From Berryella intestinalis (GTDB lineage: Bacteria > Actinomycetota > Coriobacteriia > Coriobacteriales > Eggerthellaceae), in contig NZ_CP009302.1 of the NCBI RefSeq assembly GCF_000814825.1, forward strand, positions 496,001 to 560,000: a stretch of DNA of 64,000 nucleotides, written 5' to 3'. Of the stretch, positions 26,403 through 36,378 are shown piece after piece; the first letter of the stretch is position 1; each line of letters begins with the position of its first letter. The notes beneath the pieces are model-generated. The model saw only the letters and a program-made list of their open reading frames with translations. It did not search any database and was not told where the DNA came from. A program made the position numbers and the translations under genes.

Positions 26403-26430
26403 TTGCGTTCGCAAGGCGGGATGCTATAGT
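26403..26430 (+). promoter_or_regulatory. groESL promoter
   Basis: TTGCGT (26403-26408) and TATAGT (26425-26430) are separated by 16 bases. The predicted start of transcription lies a few bases before the CIRCE operator, giving a leader of about 100 bases to groES. Confidence 0.8.
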
Positions 26431-26440
26431 AGCTGTTGTC

Positions 26441-26467
26441 TTAGCACTCGATTATTTTGAGTGCTAA
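26441..26467 (+). promoter_or_regulatory. CIRCE operator (HrcA binding site)
   Basis: TTAGCACTC (26441-26449), 9 spacer bases and GAGTGCTAA (26459-26467) form the perfect CIRCE inverted repeat. HrcA repressor binding here links groESL to heat shock. The hrcA gene is not in the window. Confidence 0.97.
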
Positions 26468-26539
26468 GCCTTCGAGGCTCCGCCCTCGGGCGGGCCGCTC
26501 GGTTTTCGGTAGTACATCCATGAAAGGAAGGCGCTGAAT

Positions 26540-26827
26540 ATGAGTTTGAAGCCGCTGGGCGATCGCGTGATCGTCAAGGTAGACGAAGCTGAGGCTACCA
26601 CTGCATCCGGCCTGTATCTGGCAAGCGAGGCCAAGGAAAAGCCCCAGACCGGTACGGTCATCGCTGTGGGCGAGGGCCGTTTCGACAACGACGGCAACCT
26701 CATCAAGGTTCCCGTTTCCGTGGGCGACAAGGTCATCTACGGCAAGTTCGGCGGCACCGAGGTTCATTACGGCGGCGAGGACGTCCTGATCCTGCGCGCA
26801 GACGATATCTACGCCATCTGCGAATAG
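26540..26827 (+). CDS. groES: Co-chaperonin GroES
   Basis: Ten-kDa lid of the GroEL chaperonin. The 95-residue product has the family start [16 protein letters not shown], the mobile GroEL-binding loop (about 18-33, [16 protein letters not shown]), and the [15 protein letters not shown] and [12 protein letters not shown] segments. GAAAGGAAGG precedes the ATG. It is the first gene after the CIRCE operator, with groEL 52 bases on. Confidence 0.97.
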   Translation: MSLKPLGDRVIVKVDEAEATTASGLYLASEAKEKPQTGTVIAVGEGRFDNDGNLIKVPVSVGDKVIYGKFGGTEVHYGGEDVLILRADDIYAICE

Positions 26828-26855
26828 CGTTTCGTCAGAACTGCGATCCGACTGA

Positions 26856-28511
<1,656 letters not shown>

Positions 28512-28538
28512 GACACCGCAAGGCTCTTTCGCGACACG

Positions 28539-28573
28539 AAGCCGCGTCGGAAGCGATTCCGACGCGGCTTTTT
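28539..28573 (+). terminator. Intrinsic terminator of groESL
   Basis: AAGCCGCGTCGGAA (28539-28552) and TTCCGACGCGGCTT (28557-28570) form a perfect 14-bp stem with a GCGA loop. The stem ends in a run of five T. Confidence 0.95.
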
Positions 28574-28620
28574 CGCGTTCGGGCGCGCTGCGCTCAGAGC
28601 TGGATAATCGACGAGCCTCA

Positions 28621-28649
28621 TTGACCAAAGCAAACGGCTCCGCTACCAT
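28621..28649 (+). promoter_or_regulatory. Promoter of the tRNA-Lys/tRNA-Gln unit
   Basis: TTGACC (28621-28626) and TACCAT (28644-28649) are separated by 17 bases. Transcription would begin about 20 bases before tRNA-Lys. Confidence 0.7.
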
Positions 28650-28674
28650 AGCTACTTGCGCATTGCGACTTTGA

Positions 28675-28750
28675 GGGCCGTTAGCTCAGTTGGTAGAGCA
28701 GGGGACTTTTAATCCCAAGGTCGGGGGTTCGAGTCCCCCACGGCCCACCA
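28675..28750 (+). tRNA. tRNA-Lys, anticodon UUU
   Basis: A 76-nt cloverleaf with encoded CCA. The acceptor GGGCCGT (28675-28681) pairs with ACGGCCC (28740-28746), with discriminator A at 28747. The D arm holds AGCTCAGTTGGTAGAGC, the anticodon loop CTTTTAA gives UUU, and the T loop is TTCGAGT. Confidence 0.97.
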
Positions 28751-28833
28751 CCTTCCTTTCATCGGGCTGGTTTCGGTTGCACGGGGGTGTTTGCGGTCCG
28801 CAGCCGCATCGCCTGCATCCGAATGCGCGAAAC

Positions 28834-28907
28834 TGGGCCATCGTCCAGCGGCAGGACTCTGGTTTTTGGTACCAGCTACCAAGGTTCGAATCCTTGTGGC
28901 CCAGCCA
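28834..28907 (+). tRNA. tRNA-Gln, anticodon UUG
   Basis: A 74-nt cloverleaf with encoded CCA. The acceptor TGGGCCA (28834-28840) pairs with TGGCCCA (28897-28903), with discriminator G at 28904. The anticodon stem CTGGT/ACCAG encloses TTTTGGT (anticodon UUG), and the T loop is TTCGAAT. It lies 83 bases after tRNA-Lys and shares its terminator. Confidence 0.97.
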
Positions 28908-28916
28908 GAATCACCC

Positions 28917-28942
28917 ATCCGCCCTTCGGGGCGGATTTTTTT
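28917..28942 (+). terminator. Terminator of the Lys/Gln tRNA unit
   Basis: ATCCGCCC (28917-28924) and GGGCGGAT (28929-28936) enclose a TTCG tetraloop and run into seven T. Confidence 0.95.
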
Positions 28943-29119
28943 GTGCCGCCGAGCCCTTCCCTCGGATTCCGCTCGATTTGATCTTGGTTTCAGGCCTCAC
29001 CTATTTCAAGTGATCAGGCGAAACTACCAGCCTTTAGGCGATTTCATGTTCCGCTCGTTTCCGTAGAGTCTTTCCCGTCAGTGCGCTGCGAAGAAGCGGC
29101 CTCGTTGAAAGGGGAGGAA

Positions 29120-30937
29120 ATGAAAGCAGGCGAACAGAGCGGGTTCAACGGATATGTGATCGGAGGCGGAACGGGACGCGCGGCCGGTTTCGACGAATCC
29201 AGCGAGCCCCGCACCGAGGCGCCGGGCCTGAGCCGTCGCGACCTGTTCAAGTTCAGCGGAATGACCGCTGTGGGAATGATGGGGGCGGCCGCGCTTGCGG
29301 GATGCGCTCCGAAAGGCAAGGGGTCGTCGAAGGCGGATAGCGAAACCGCCCGGAACGCCGCTTCGTGGAGGGATGCACCCGACCCGATCACCGACGTCGC
29401 TTCGGAGGCCGACTACGATCTGGTGGTCGTAGGCGCGGGCAACGGCGGCCTGGTCGCCGCCATGACGGCCCAGCAGAAGGGATTCAAGGTATGCGTTCTG
29501 GAGAAGTCGAGGATGATCGCGGCTGCGCGCGAGGCTATCGGAACGATAGGCTCCCGGTACTCCAAGGGGCACGAGGTCGATGTTCCCGAGCTTATGAACT
29601 TCGCGCGGAGGGTGCAGTCGGGCGATGTGAACATGGCGCTTTACAAGACCTGGGCCGAGAAGTCGGGCGAGTTCATGGACTGGCTGGGCGATCTCGAGGA
29701 ACCGATGGGCATGACCTTTCCCTTCGAGTACCACGCACCCGATCCCTCGATCGCTCCCGAGGCGTATTACCCTCCGATGTGCGTGAACCCGGTGATGGGG
29801 GAGTTCAACCCGAACGGGCCGAACTACGGGGCCTACGTCCACCTCGAAGTGCTGCGCGATCTGTTCCTCGAAGCGGGAGGCGTCATCGAATACGAGACTC
29901 CGGCAAAGCAGTTGGTGCAGGACGAGTCGGGTAAGGTGAGCGGTGTTATCGCGCGCAACGCCGACAAGCAGCACGTTCGCTACAACGCGGCCAAAGGCGT
30001 GATCTTGTGCACGGGCGGCTACGGGGCGAACAAAGAGATGATGATGGATCTATGCCCCAATGCGTACACCTACTCCACGGCCACCGCGGCGACGACCGAG
30101 GAGGGCGACGGCATCCGCATGGCGCTTTGGGCCGGTGCGCAGCTGGAAGAGGGCGGCGGAGCGATGGTGTGGAACCGCGCCGTGGTCGGTGACGACTGCA
30201 AGCTGGGAGCCGATCTGAACAACGCGATGTTCCTTCCTGCCAGCCAGCCGTTCCTGCGCGTGAACGCCCGAGGCGAGCGCTTCATGAACGAGGATTCCAC
30301 CTATCCCGAGATATTCGCTCAGGGCCAGTACCAGCCCGGTGGATACAGCTGGCAGGTGTTCGACTCGACGTACTGGGAAGACATCGTGCGGTTCGACACA
30401 TGCGGCTGCTCGCGCCTGGCTCCCGCTCCCGACGGGTCGGCTTTCAACGCCGACGTCTACGATCTCGAGGCCCTCACGAAAGAGCATCTTGATTCGTTCT
30501 GGTTCGAACCCGTTTTGGCCGACGGCACGATGAAGAAGTGCGACACCCTCGAAGAGCTCGCCGACGCTATGGCGTTCGGAGAGCAGGAGAAGAAGACCTT
30601 CCTCGCTTCGGTGAAGCGCTACAACGAGCTGGTTTCGTCCGGCAAGGACCTTGATTTCGGGAAAGAGGCGTTTCGCTGCTCGACGGTCGACGAGGCTCCG
30701 TTCTACGCCATCCGCACGGCGGGAAACCTCCTCGTCACCATACACGGCGTGATCACGGATACGAACTCCCAACCGCTGCGCGCCGACGGGTCGGCGATCG
30801 AGGGGCTGTACGTGTGCGGAAACGACCAGGGAGGGTTCTACCCTCATAACTACCCCAGCATGTTCACGGGCATCAACGCCGGCCGGACCGCGACGTTCGC
30901 CCGCATCGCGGCGAAGCATGCGTGCGGCATCGCGTAA
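29120..30937 (+). CDS. Tat-exported FAD-dependent reductase (fumarate-reductase/flavocytochrome-like)
   Basis: A 605-residue flavoprotein related to soluble fumarate reductases and urocanate-type reductases. Residues about 43-75 form a twin-arginine signal, LSRRDLFKFSG, then a hydrophobic stretch ending LAGCAP, a lipobox. The mature protein is therefore probably a lipoprotein on the outer face of the membrane. The FAD-binding motif DLVVVGAGNGGLVAAM starts near residue 97; AAKGVILCTGGYGAN and the C-terminal GLYVCGNDQGGFYPHNY are family features. No haem-binding CxxCH is present, so an external electron donor is required. The electron acceptor is unknown. The convergent LuxR gene ending 24 bases away is a likely regulator. 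Confidence 0.88.
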   Translation: MKAGEQSGFNGYVIGGGTGRAAGFDESSEPRTEAPGLSRRDLFKFSGMTAVGMMGAAALAGCAPKGKGSSKADSETARNAASWRDAPDPITDVASEADYDLVVVGAGNGGLVAAMTAQQKGFKVCVLEKSRMIAAAREAIGTIGSRYSKGHEVDVPELMNFARRVQSGDVNMALYKTWAEKSGEFMDWLGDLEEPMGMTFPFEYHAPDPSIAPEAYYPPMCVNPVMGEFNPNGPNYGAYVHLEVLRDLFLEAGGVIEYETPAKQLVQDESGKVSGVIARNADKQHVRYNAAKGVILCTGGYGANKEMMMDLCPNAYTYSTATAATTEEGDGIRMALWAGAQLEEGGGAMVWNRAVVGDDCKLGADLNNAMFLPASQPFLRVNARGERFMNEDSTYPEIFAQGQYQPGGYSWQVFDSTYWEDIVRFDTCGCSRLAPAPDGSAFNADVYDLEALTKEHLDSFWFEPVLADGTMKKCDTLEELADAMAFGEQEKKTFLASVKRYNELVSSGKDLDFGKEAFRCSTVDEAPFYAIRTAGNLLVTIHGVITDTNSQPLRADGSAIEGLYVCGNDQGGFYPHNYPSMFTGINAGRTATFARIAAKHACGIA

Positions 30938-30960
30938 GCGCAACCGGCCGGAGCGCTTCC

Positions 30961-32460
30961 TCACATGAGGTCGAGCAATTCTTGGCGCGTGTGGACGCCG
31001 GACTTGGCGTAGATGTGCTTCACGTGAGTCGCGACGGTGTTCTTCGAGATGACGAGCTCGTCGCGGATATAAGGGACCGAACGGCCCTTCATCAGCAGCT
31101 CGAACACGGCTGTCTCGCGCTCGGTAAGCCCGAACGATCGGGCGAGCTGCAGGATCCTCTGCTCGCGCGGGTCTTCGAAGCCCTCGCGGCGGGAAGCGGC
31201 GTCTTGTTCGGAGTTTTGGCGATGCCCCTTGTCATCGGCGAGGGGCATCGCCGCGATCTGCGCAGGGGTGACGAAGCTGTCGTCCCGGCCGAGGAAGACC
31301 ATGACCCCTGCAACCAGGACGACGATGGAGGCCAGGGCGAATGAGCGGCCACCGATCGGGTCGCTTGCGCTGACGGCCTCGAACGCCAGCAAGCCGACGA
31401 GGTCGCCCACGTGGATGAGGATCCATCCCACCCCATATGCCTGGATGGGAGTGGCGAGCCCCCGCTTCGCGAACCGTGCGAAATGCATCTGGGTGACCAT
31501 GCAGAACGCGAAGCGGCACAAAAGCGCGATGGACGAGGCGATGAACAGCCCCGTCTCCGATGCGTCGAACGCGACCAGGGCAAGCGCGAGAACGACGAGC
31601 GGACTGGCCCAGCGACATAGGAAAACGATCGAGGTTTGCCGTGGACCGAACTGGGCCATAAGCCCCACCCCGATGACGAACAGCACTCCGATCGCTAAAA
31701 CGGCCTGGAAGGACGGCGAGATCGTGTCGCTGCGCTCCCAGAAGCTGCCTGCGATGCAGACGAATACGGAAAGGTAGAGAAGCCCCCAACTGCCCTTCCA
31801 CACGCGGGAAAGCGCCTCGAGCGGCTTCTCCTTGTTCGCAGCGATTGCCCGGGAGGGTGCTCCGTCGCACTTTCGCCCTGGTTCGGCTTCGCTCTGATCG
31901 AGCCATGAGAGCCTCAGCAGCCAACCCGAAACGAGGGGCAGGCTTGAAACGAGCCCCACGGCGGCCCAGCCGACCATGGCCGATACCCCCAGGGCGACGA
32001 GGATCGCCCCGGCGCAGGCGATGATCGAGGCCGACTCCGTAGTCTCCTGATCAAGATTGGCGTAGAGGGCGCCCCACGACACCCACATGAAACCGCTTCC
32101 GATCCCGCTTGCGATGCCTCCGACCAGGTACGACGCCCCATCGAGGGCCGCGTCTCCGGTCCGCAGGTACATAAGCGGGGTGAAAGCGCCGGTGACGCAG
32201 GCTGCGACGAAGGAAAGGCCCTTGCTCGATTCCATGTCGGAGCATCGGCGCTCGCCGGCGATCAGCGCGAGGATGGTGACGACGGCGAAAAGCACGGGGG
32301 CGATCGCGAAGGCCGCCCGCATCGCGAACCCTCCCAGGGGTTCGATGGCGGGCGAGGGGAGGGCGAGGGCGGTTATCCGCGTGTAGAACGTGCAGAACAG
32401 CCATGCGAGCAGCAGCCCCCATCCGATGTAGTGCAGAGGTATCCTCGTGCGCTTGCCCAT
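30961..32460 (-). CDS. Membrane-anchored LuxR-family transcriptional regulator
   Basis: A 499-residue protein with roughly 10-12 hydrophobic helices over residues 10-400, followed by a cytosolic linker and a C-terminal LuxR/GerE helix-turn-helix (about 430-499): SFGLTERETAVFELLMKGRS, then ISKNTVATHVKHIYAKSG. This membrane-LuxR layout is characteristic of Eggerthellaceae regulators sitting beside flavoprotein reductases, and here it converges on one. I use ATG 32460 because AGGAAAGG precedes it; an ATG 11 codons upstream has no such site. It may sense the reductase substrate through the membrane domain. Confidence 0.87.
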   Translation of the reverse strand: MGKRTRIPLHYIGWGLLLAWLFCTFYTRITALALPSPAIEPLGGFAMRAAFAIAPVLFAVVTILALIAGERRCSDMESSKGLSFVAACVTGAFTPLMYLRTGDAALDGASYLVGGIASGIGSGFMWVSWGALYANLDQETTESASIIACAGAILVALGVSAMVGWAAVGLVSSLPLVSGWLLRLSWLDQSEAEPGRKCDGAPSRAIAANKEKPLEALSRVWKGSWGLLYLSVFVCIAGSFWERSDTISPSFQAVLAIGVLFVIGVGLMAQFGPRQTSIVFLCRWASPLVVLALALVAFDASETGLFIASSIALLCRFAFCMVTQMHFARFAKRGLATPIQAYGVGWILIHVGDLVGLLAFEAVSASDPIGGRSFALASIVVLVAGVMVFLGRDDSFVTPAQIAAMPLADDKGHRQNSEQDAASRREGFEDPREQRILQLARSFGLTERETAVFELLMKGRSVPYIRDELVISKNTVATHVKHIYAKSGVHTRQELLDLM

Positions 32461-32599
32461 TGCGGCCTTTCCTCCCGGTTCCGTTTCCGTCATTGTACGC
32501 GAACGCGCCCGAGTCGGTGCCGTCTCCCCGCCGGATTGCCGACCCGCCTCTTCCTCGCTTGGGTTGCGGGCTTCTTTTGAGGATCGTCCGGGAACGTGA

Positions 32600-32613
32600 T
32601 GCGCATATGCGCA
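32600..32613. promoter_or_regulatory. 14-bp perfect palindrome between divergent regulator genes
   Basis: TGCGCATATGCGCA is a perfect dyad of operator size, 94 bases before the glycosyltransferase-MarR gene and 140 bases before the LuxR gene. It is a candidate site for either DNA-binding domain. Confidence 0.4.
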
Positions 32614-32706
32614 ACGGTGCGGTTAAATGGAGCGGGTCGTTTTGCGGCCCTGTGCGGCGCATCGCCGGCGCCGTGACGGGTCCCTGCCAAAGAACGCGAG
32701 GTTGAC

Positions 32707-34059
32707 ATGCCCAAAGTAAGCATCATCGTTCCGGTGTACAACGCCGCGTCGGTGCTGGAGCGCTGCATCGACAGCATCCTCTGCCAGACGCTGGCCGATT
32801 TCGAACTGCTTCTCATAGACGACGGAAGCGAGGATTCGTCGCCGTTGATCTGCGACGATTACGCGAATCGCGATGCGCGCGTCAAGGTCGTGCACAAGCG
32901 CAACGCCGGGGTTTCCATGGCGCGCAACACCGCCCTCGACCTGGCTTGCGGCGATTACCTGCAGTTCGTCGATGCGGACGACTGGATCGCTCCCGACTGC
33001 ACCCAGAATATGGTCGGGGCCATCGAGGAGAGCGGCTGCGATATGGTGATCGCCGATTTCTACCGCGTGGTGAACGAGTGGGCGGCGGTGAAGGGCAGCA
33101 TTTCCGGCCAGGGACCGCTCACGCGCGAAGAGTACGGCGACTTGCTCTTGGAGAACCCGGCCGACTACTATTTCGGCGCCCTATGGAACAAGCTGTTCAG
33201 GAGGAGCGTCGTCGAGGAGTTCTCGCTGCGCATGGATCCCCAGCTCAGCTGGTGCGAGGATTTCATCTTCAACATGGAGTACGTGCTCCACGCATCAACC
33301 GTGTTCCCCCTGCATGCGCCGGGCTATTATTACGTCAAAACCGAGGGCAGCCTGGTGAGCCAGGGCATGAACGTCGCCGACGTGGTGCGTATGAAGCTCA
33401 ACGTGGTTGAGTATTACCGCGACTTCTACCGCCGCCTCTACGACGAGCGCGACTACCGCGCCCGCAGGCTGGGCGTGTACCGGTTCCTGGTCGAATTCTC
33501 CCACGATGACGCGGCGATCCCGTTCGTGTCCGAGTCGAAGCGCCTCTCGCTGGACGAAGACGTGCCGGCCTCCGAAGGTCTGGGCAGGGCCGACTCGTTT
33601 TTCGGCCTGTGCCGCCAGCGCGTGCTGTTCGATCGGGCTCTGGAAGAGGTGGCGGGCGAGTTCGAGCTCGACGTGCGCGACGTCGAGCTGCTTTTGTACC
33701 TGCGCAACGCGGGGGAGCGGCGCAGCGTTCAGGAGGCCGCCGAGCTGCTGGGCCTGTCTCCCATAGCGATCGCAGCCTCGCTGCAGAAGCTCGTGGCGCG
33801 CAGGTTCGTCCCCATCGGGTCGGCGGAAAGCCTTTCCGATGTGGCCTCGAACCTCCAGCTGCCCTTGCGCGAGCAGATGATGACCCTGCTGGACGTGTCG
33901 CTCACCCCGCAGGCCGACGCTCTTCTGCGCAAGGTCGACCGCGTGTGCGGGCAGTTCGAGGCGATGCGCTCGTCGCGCCTGGATGCCGACGAGCGGGAGG
34001 TCTTCGAGCGGCTCGAGCGCAAAGTGTCCGAGGCGGTGGGCGAGGTGCTGGGCCGATGA
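32707..34059 (+). CDS. Family 2 glycosyltransferase with C-terminal MarR-like winged helix
   Basis: A 450-residue protein with two unrelated parts. Residues 3-240 are a GT-A glycosyltransferase: VSIIVPVYNAASVLERCIDS, nucleotide-sugar aspartates in LLIDDGSEDSS (D38-D39) and the metal-binding DADD at 89-92. Residues about 300-450 look like MarR: VELLLYLRNAG, SVQEAAELLGLSPIAIAASLQKLVAR-type recognition helices, then DVSLTPQADALL and a long C-terminal helix. No membrane helix is evident. The frame is continuous. The RNA methyltransferase gene overlaps its stop by 4 bases. The substrate is unknown. A DNA-binding glycosyltransferase, or a domain reused for dimerisation, are both possible. Confidence 0.82.
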   Translation: MPKVSIIVPVYNAASVLERCIDSILCQTLADFELLLIDDGSEDSSPLICDDYANRDARVKVVHKRNAGVSMARNTALDLACGDYLQFVDADDWIAPDCTQNMVGAIEESGCDMVIADFYRVVNEWAAVKGSISGQGPLTREEYGDLLLENPADYYFGALWNKLFRRSVVEEFSLRMDPQLSWCEDFIFNMEYVLHASTVFPLHAPGYYYVKTEGSLVSQGMNVADVVRMKLNVVEYYRDFYRRLYDERDYRARRLGVYRFLVEFSHDDAAIPFVSESKRLSLDEDVPASEGLGRADSFFGLCRQRVLFDRALEEVAGEFELDVRDVELLLYLRNAGERRSVQEAAELLGLSPIAIAASLQKLVARRFVPIGSAESLSDVASNLQLPLREQMMTLLDVSLTPQADALLRKVDRVCGQFEAMRSSRLDADEREVFERLERKVSEAVGEVLGR

Positions 34060-34895
34060 CGGTCGTGCGCATGAAAGATCTGTCCGACGGGGGTCTGCGC
34101 CTGTACTCGGGCATGACCGACGGCCAGCTCAAGCGCGGCGAGGGCCTGGGTCCCGGCTTGGGAAACGGGGCGTTCATCGCCGAGTCGCTCCGGGTGATCG
34201 AACGCGCGCTCGATGCGGGGGTGCGGCCCATCTCCCTGTTCGTGGAAGAGCATTGGTTCGAGCACGAGCGTCCCGTGATCGAGCGGGTCGAGGCCGACTA
34301 CCCCGAAGCCACCGTGTACGTTGCCAGCAACGGGCAGTTCCGCGAGCTGACCGGCTACGAGGTGACGCGCGGGGCCCTTGCGGCCTTCGAGCGTCCGCCT
34401 TTGCCCGGCCTGGGCGAGGTTCTGGATGGCGCGCGCCGCGTCGCCATTCTCGAGGACGTGACCAACTACGCGAATATGGGGTCGCTGTTCCGCTCGGCGG
34501 CGGCGCTGGGAATCGATTCGGTGCTCGTCTCGCCCTCCTGCCATGATCCGTTCTACCGACGCTGCGCGCGGGTGAGCATGGGGGCGGTGTTCCAGGTGCC
34601 CTGGACGCGCATCGACGCCCCGCGCGAATGGGCGCCTTCGACCGTGCCGCTTCTGCACGATCTGGGGTTCACGGTGATGGCGATGGCCCTGCGCGACGGC
34701 GCGGTCCCCCTCGACGCATGCGTCGGGCAGGCAGGCGGGCGCGTGGCGCTGGTGCTGGGGACGGAAGGCGACGGGCTGTTCGAAAGCACGATCGAGGCGT
34801 GCGACCGCACGGTGATCATTCCCATGGCGCACGAGGTGGACTCGCTGAACGTGGCGGTTGCAGGGGCTATCGCGTTTTGGGAGCTGCGCCGATAA
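34056..34895 (+). CDS. TrmH/SpoU-family RNA 2'-O-methyltransferase
   Basis: A 279-residue SPOUT methyltransferase. The N-terminal third resembles the SpoU substrate-binding domain (GAFIAESLRVIERAL). The catalytic knot contains VAILEDVTNYANMGSLFRSAAALG (motif 1), VALVLGTEGDGL (motif 2) and IIPMAHEVDSLNVAVAGAIAFWE (motif 3), with the expected Asn-Arg-Ser residues. The target may be rRNA or tRNA; the sequence does not say which. ATG 34056 overlaps the TGA of the glycosyltransferase-MarR gene (ATGA), implying coupled translation. Confidence 0.9.
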   Translation: MTVVRMKDLSDGGLRLYSGMTDGQLKRGEGLGPGLGNGAFIAESLRVIERALDAGVRPISLFVEEHWFEHERPVIERVEADYPEATVYVASNGQFRELTGYEVTRGALAAFERPPLPGLGEVLDGARRVAILEDVTNYANMGSLFRSAAALGIDSVLVSPSCHDPFYRRCARVSMGAVFQVPWTRIDAPREWAPSTVPLLHDLGFTVMAMALRDGAVPLDACVGQAGGRVALVLGTEGDGLFESTIEACDRTVIIPMAHEVDSLNVAVAGAIAFWELRR

Positions 34896-35060
34896 GAAGC
34901 GTTCGACGCGTTTTCCGGGTCCGCGTCGGGTTTTGTTGAGCAGACGCCCGATTGCGGGGGCGATGGCGTTTCGCCGCCCTGCTAAAATGAAGTCCTTCGT
35001 GCAGATTCCGCGGCTCGGCCGGTTTGCGGCGGCAGGGTCGCTTTTTCGGAAGGAACCCAC

Positions 35061-35942
35061 GTGCTCAACGAGATCTACCACGCCCTCGATCCTATTGCCT
35101 TCAGCATCGGCCCTTTCGCGGTGCGATGGTACGGGCTGGCCTATATCCTGGGGTTCGCGTGCGCCGGTTTGGTGATCGCGCGTACCTCGAGGCGCTGGAA
35201 GCTGCGGATCGACGAGGATGCGCTGATCACCATCGTGTTCTGCGTTATCGTCGGCGTTATCGTCGGGGCCCGTCTGGGTTACGTGCTGTTCTACGGAGAC
35301 GGCGACTATCTGAGAAACCCGCTTGAGATCCTGGCGCTCAACCACGGGGGCATGAGTTTTCACGGCGGGCTTCTGGGGGCCCTGGCGGCCGGTGCGGTGG
35401 CGGCAAGGCTTACGGGCATCCCGTACCTCACGCTGGCCGACCTCGGGGCGATCGCCGCTCCGATCGGCCTGTTCTTCGGACGTTGCGCGAACTTCATCAA
35501 CGGCGAACTGTGGGGGGCGACAACCGATGCCCCCTGGGGCGTCAGCTTCGGCGGTGCCGCGGGAGACGTCATGCGCCATCCCACCCAGCTCTACGAGGCC
35601 ACCCTCGAAGGGCTGCTGCTGTTCGCGCTGCTGTTCGCTCTGTCGCGCAAGACCCCGCCCCGTCCGCGCGGCACCTTCATCGGGGCGTTTCTCGTCGTGT
35701 ACGGCATCGCGCGGTTCCTCGTCGAGTTCGTGCGCCAGCCCGACGTGCAGCTGGGCTACCTCTACGGCGGATGGCTCACCATGGGCCAGGTGCTTTCCGT
35801 GCCGCTTATCGTGGCAGGGGCGGTGGTGCTGGCGCTTTCCCTTGCCAAGAAGCTTCCGCAACAGGGGCTGCCGGCGGTTTGCGAAGGCGGTTCTTCGGAT
35901 GCGCTCGCCGACGACGAGGCGCAGGGCGGCTCGGCGGCATAG
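35061..35942 (+). CDS. lgt: Prolipoprotein diacylglyceryl transferase Lgt
   Basis: Lgt attaches diacylglycerol to the lipobox cysteine of prolipoproteins. The 293-residue product has about seven membrane helices. Family landmarks are FAVRWYGLAYILGF, GGMSFHGGLLGALAA, the Lgt signature GRCANFINGELWGATTDAPWG and HPTQLYEA. The start is GTG 35061 with GGAAGGAA upstream. The acidic C-terminal tail (about 265-293) extends beyond the last helix. It would process lipoproteins such as the Tat flavoprotein at 29120. Confidence 0.96.
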   Translation: MLNEIYHALDPIAFSIGPFAVRWYGLAYILGFACAGLVIARTSRRWKLRIDEDALITIVFCVIVGVIVGARLGYVLFYGDGDYLRNPLEILALNHGGMSFHGGLLGALAAGAVAARLTGIPYLTLADLGAIAAPIGLFFGRCANFINGELWGATTDAPWGVSFGGAAGDVMRHPTQLYEATLEGLLLFALLFALSRKTPPRPRGTFIGAFLVVYGIARFLVEFVRQPDVQLGYLYGGWLTMGQVLSVPLIVAGAVVLALSLAKKLPQQGLPAVCEGGSSDALADDEAQGGSAA

Positions 35943-36378
35943 CGGCCCGGCGGCGACCGTGCCGGGACGGATGCCGGCGCTCCCTTCGGCCCGGAAGGCA
36001 GGCGCCGTAGCGGCCTGGGAGCCGTGCTGCGTCGGGGCGGATGCAAAGCGTCTTCCCGGTCGCGGACCGCGGGCAGCGGATGCGCCCTCGATCGGGGCTT
36101 TTCGGCCAGCTGCCGATAAGCTTGTTAACCCTGCGTTAAATGGAGGGTAAGATCAGGGGGCCTGTAATCGGTCGGATATGATGGAAGGCCGCTCCCCGTC
36201 TCGCGGCGGGTCGCCGAACCCGCTGCTCCAAGCGATGTTTCGCCGAGTTTGCCCGCATGTGGAAAACCTTCGGGCAACGTGACCCTTCTGCAACGGAACG
36301 GCCGTGATCGGCAAGCGCCTCGCCGCGCGATGAGACCATAGGCGGAATCGATCCGACACGTTTTCTTGAGGGGGGAAT
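35943..36378. other. 436-base gap upstream of the formate dehydrogenase genes
   Basis: No convincing protein or tRNA gene is visible. Several short GC-rich inverted repeats occur, one of which may terminate lgt. The right half is the likely promoter and leader of the formate dehydrogenase operon. I found no hairpin set matching a known molybdenum or tungsten cofactor riboswitch. Confidence 0.5.

Noticed and set aside
36121-36378. Molybdenum-cofactor riboswitch upstream of the formate dehydrogenase genes
   Set aside because: Location is attractive, but I could not find the expected conserved hairpin set.
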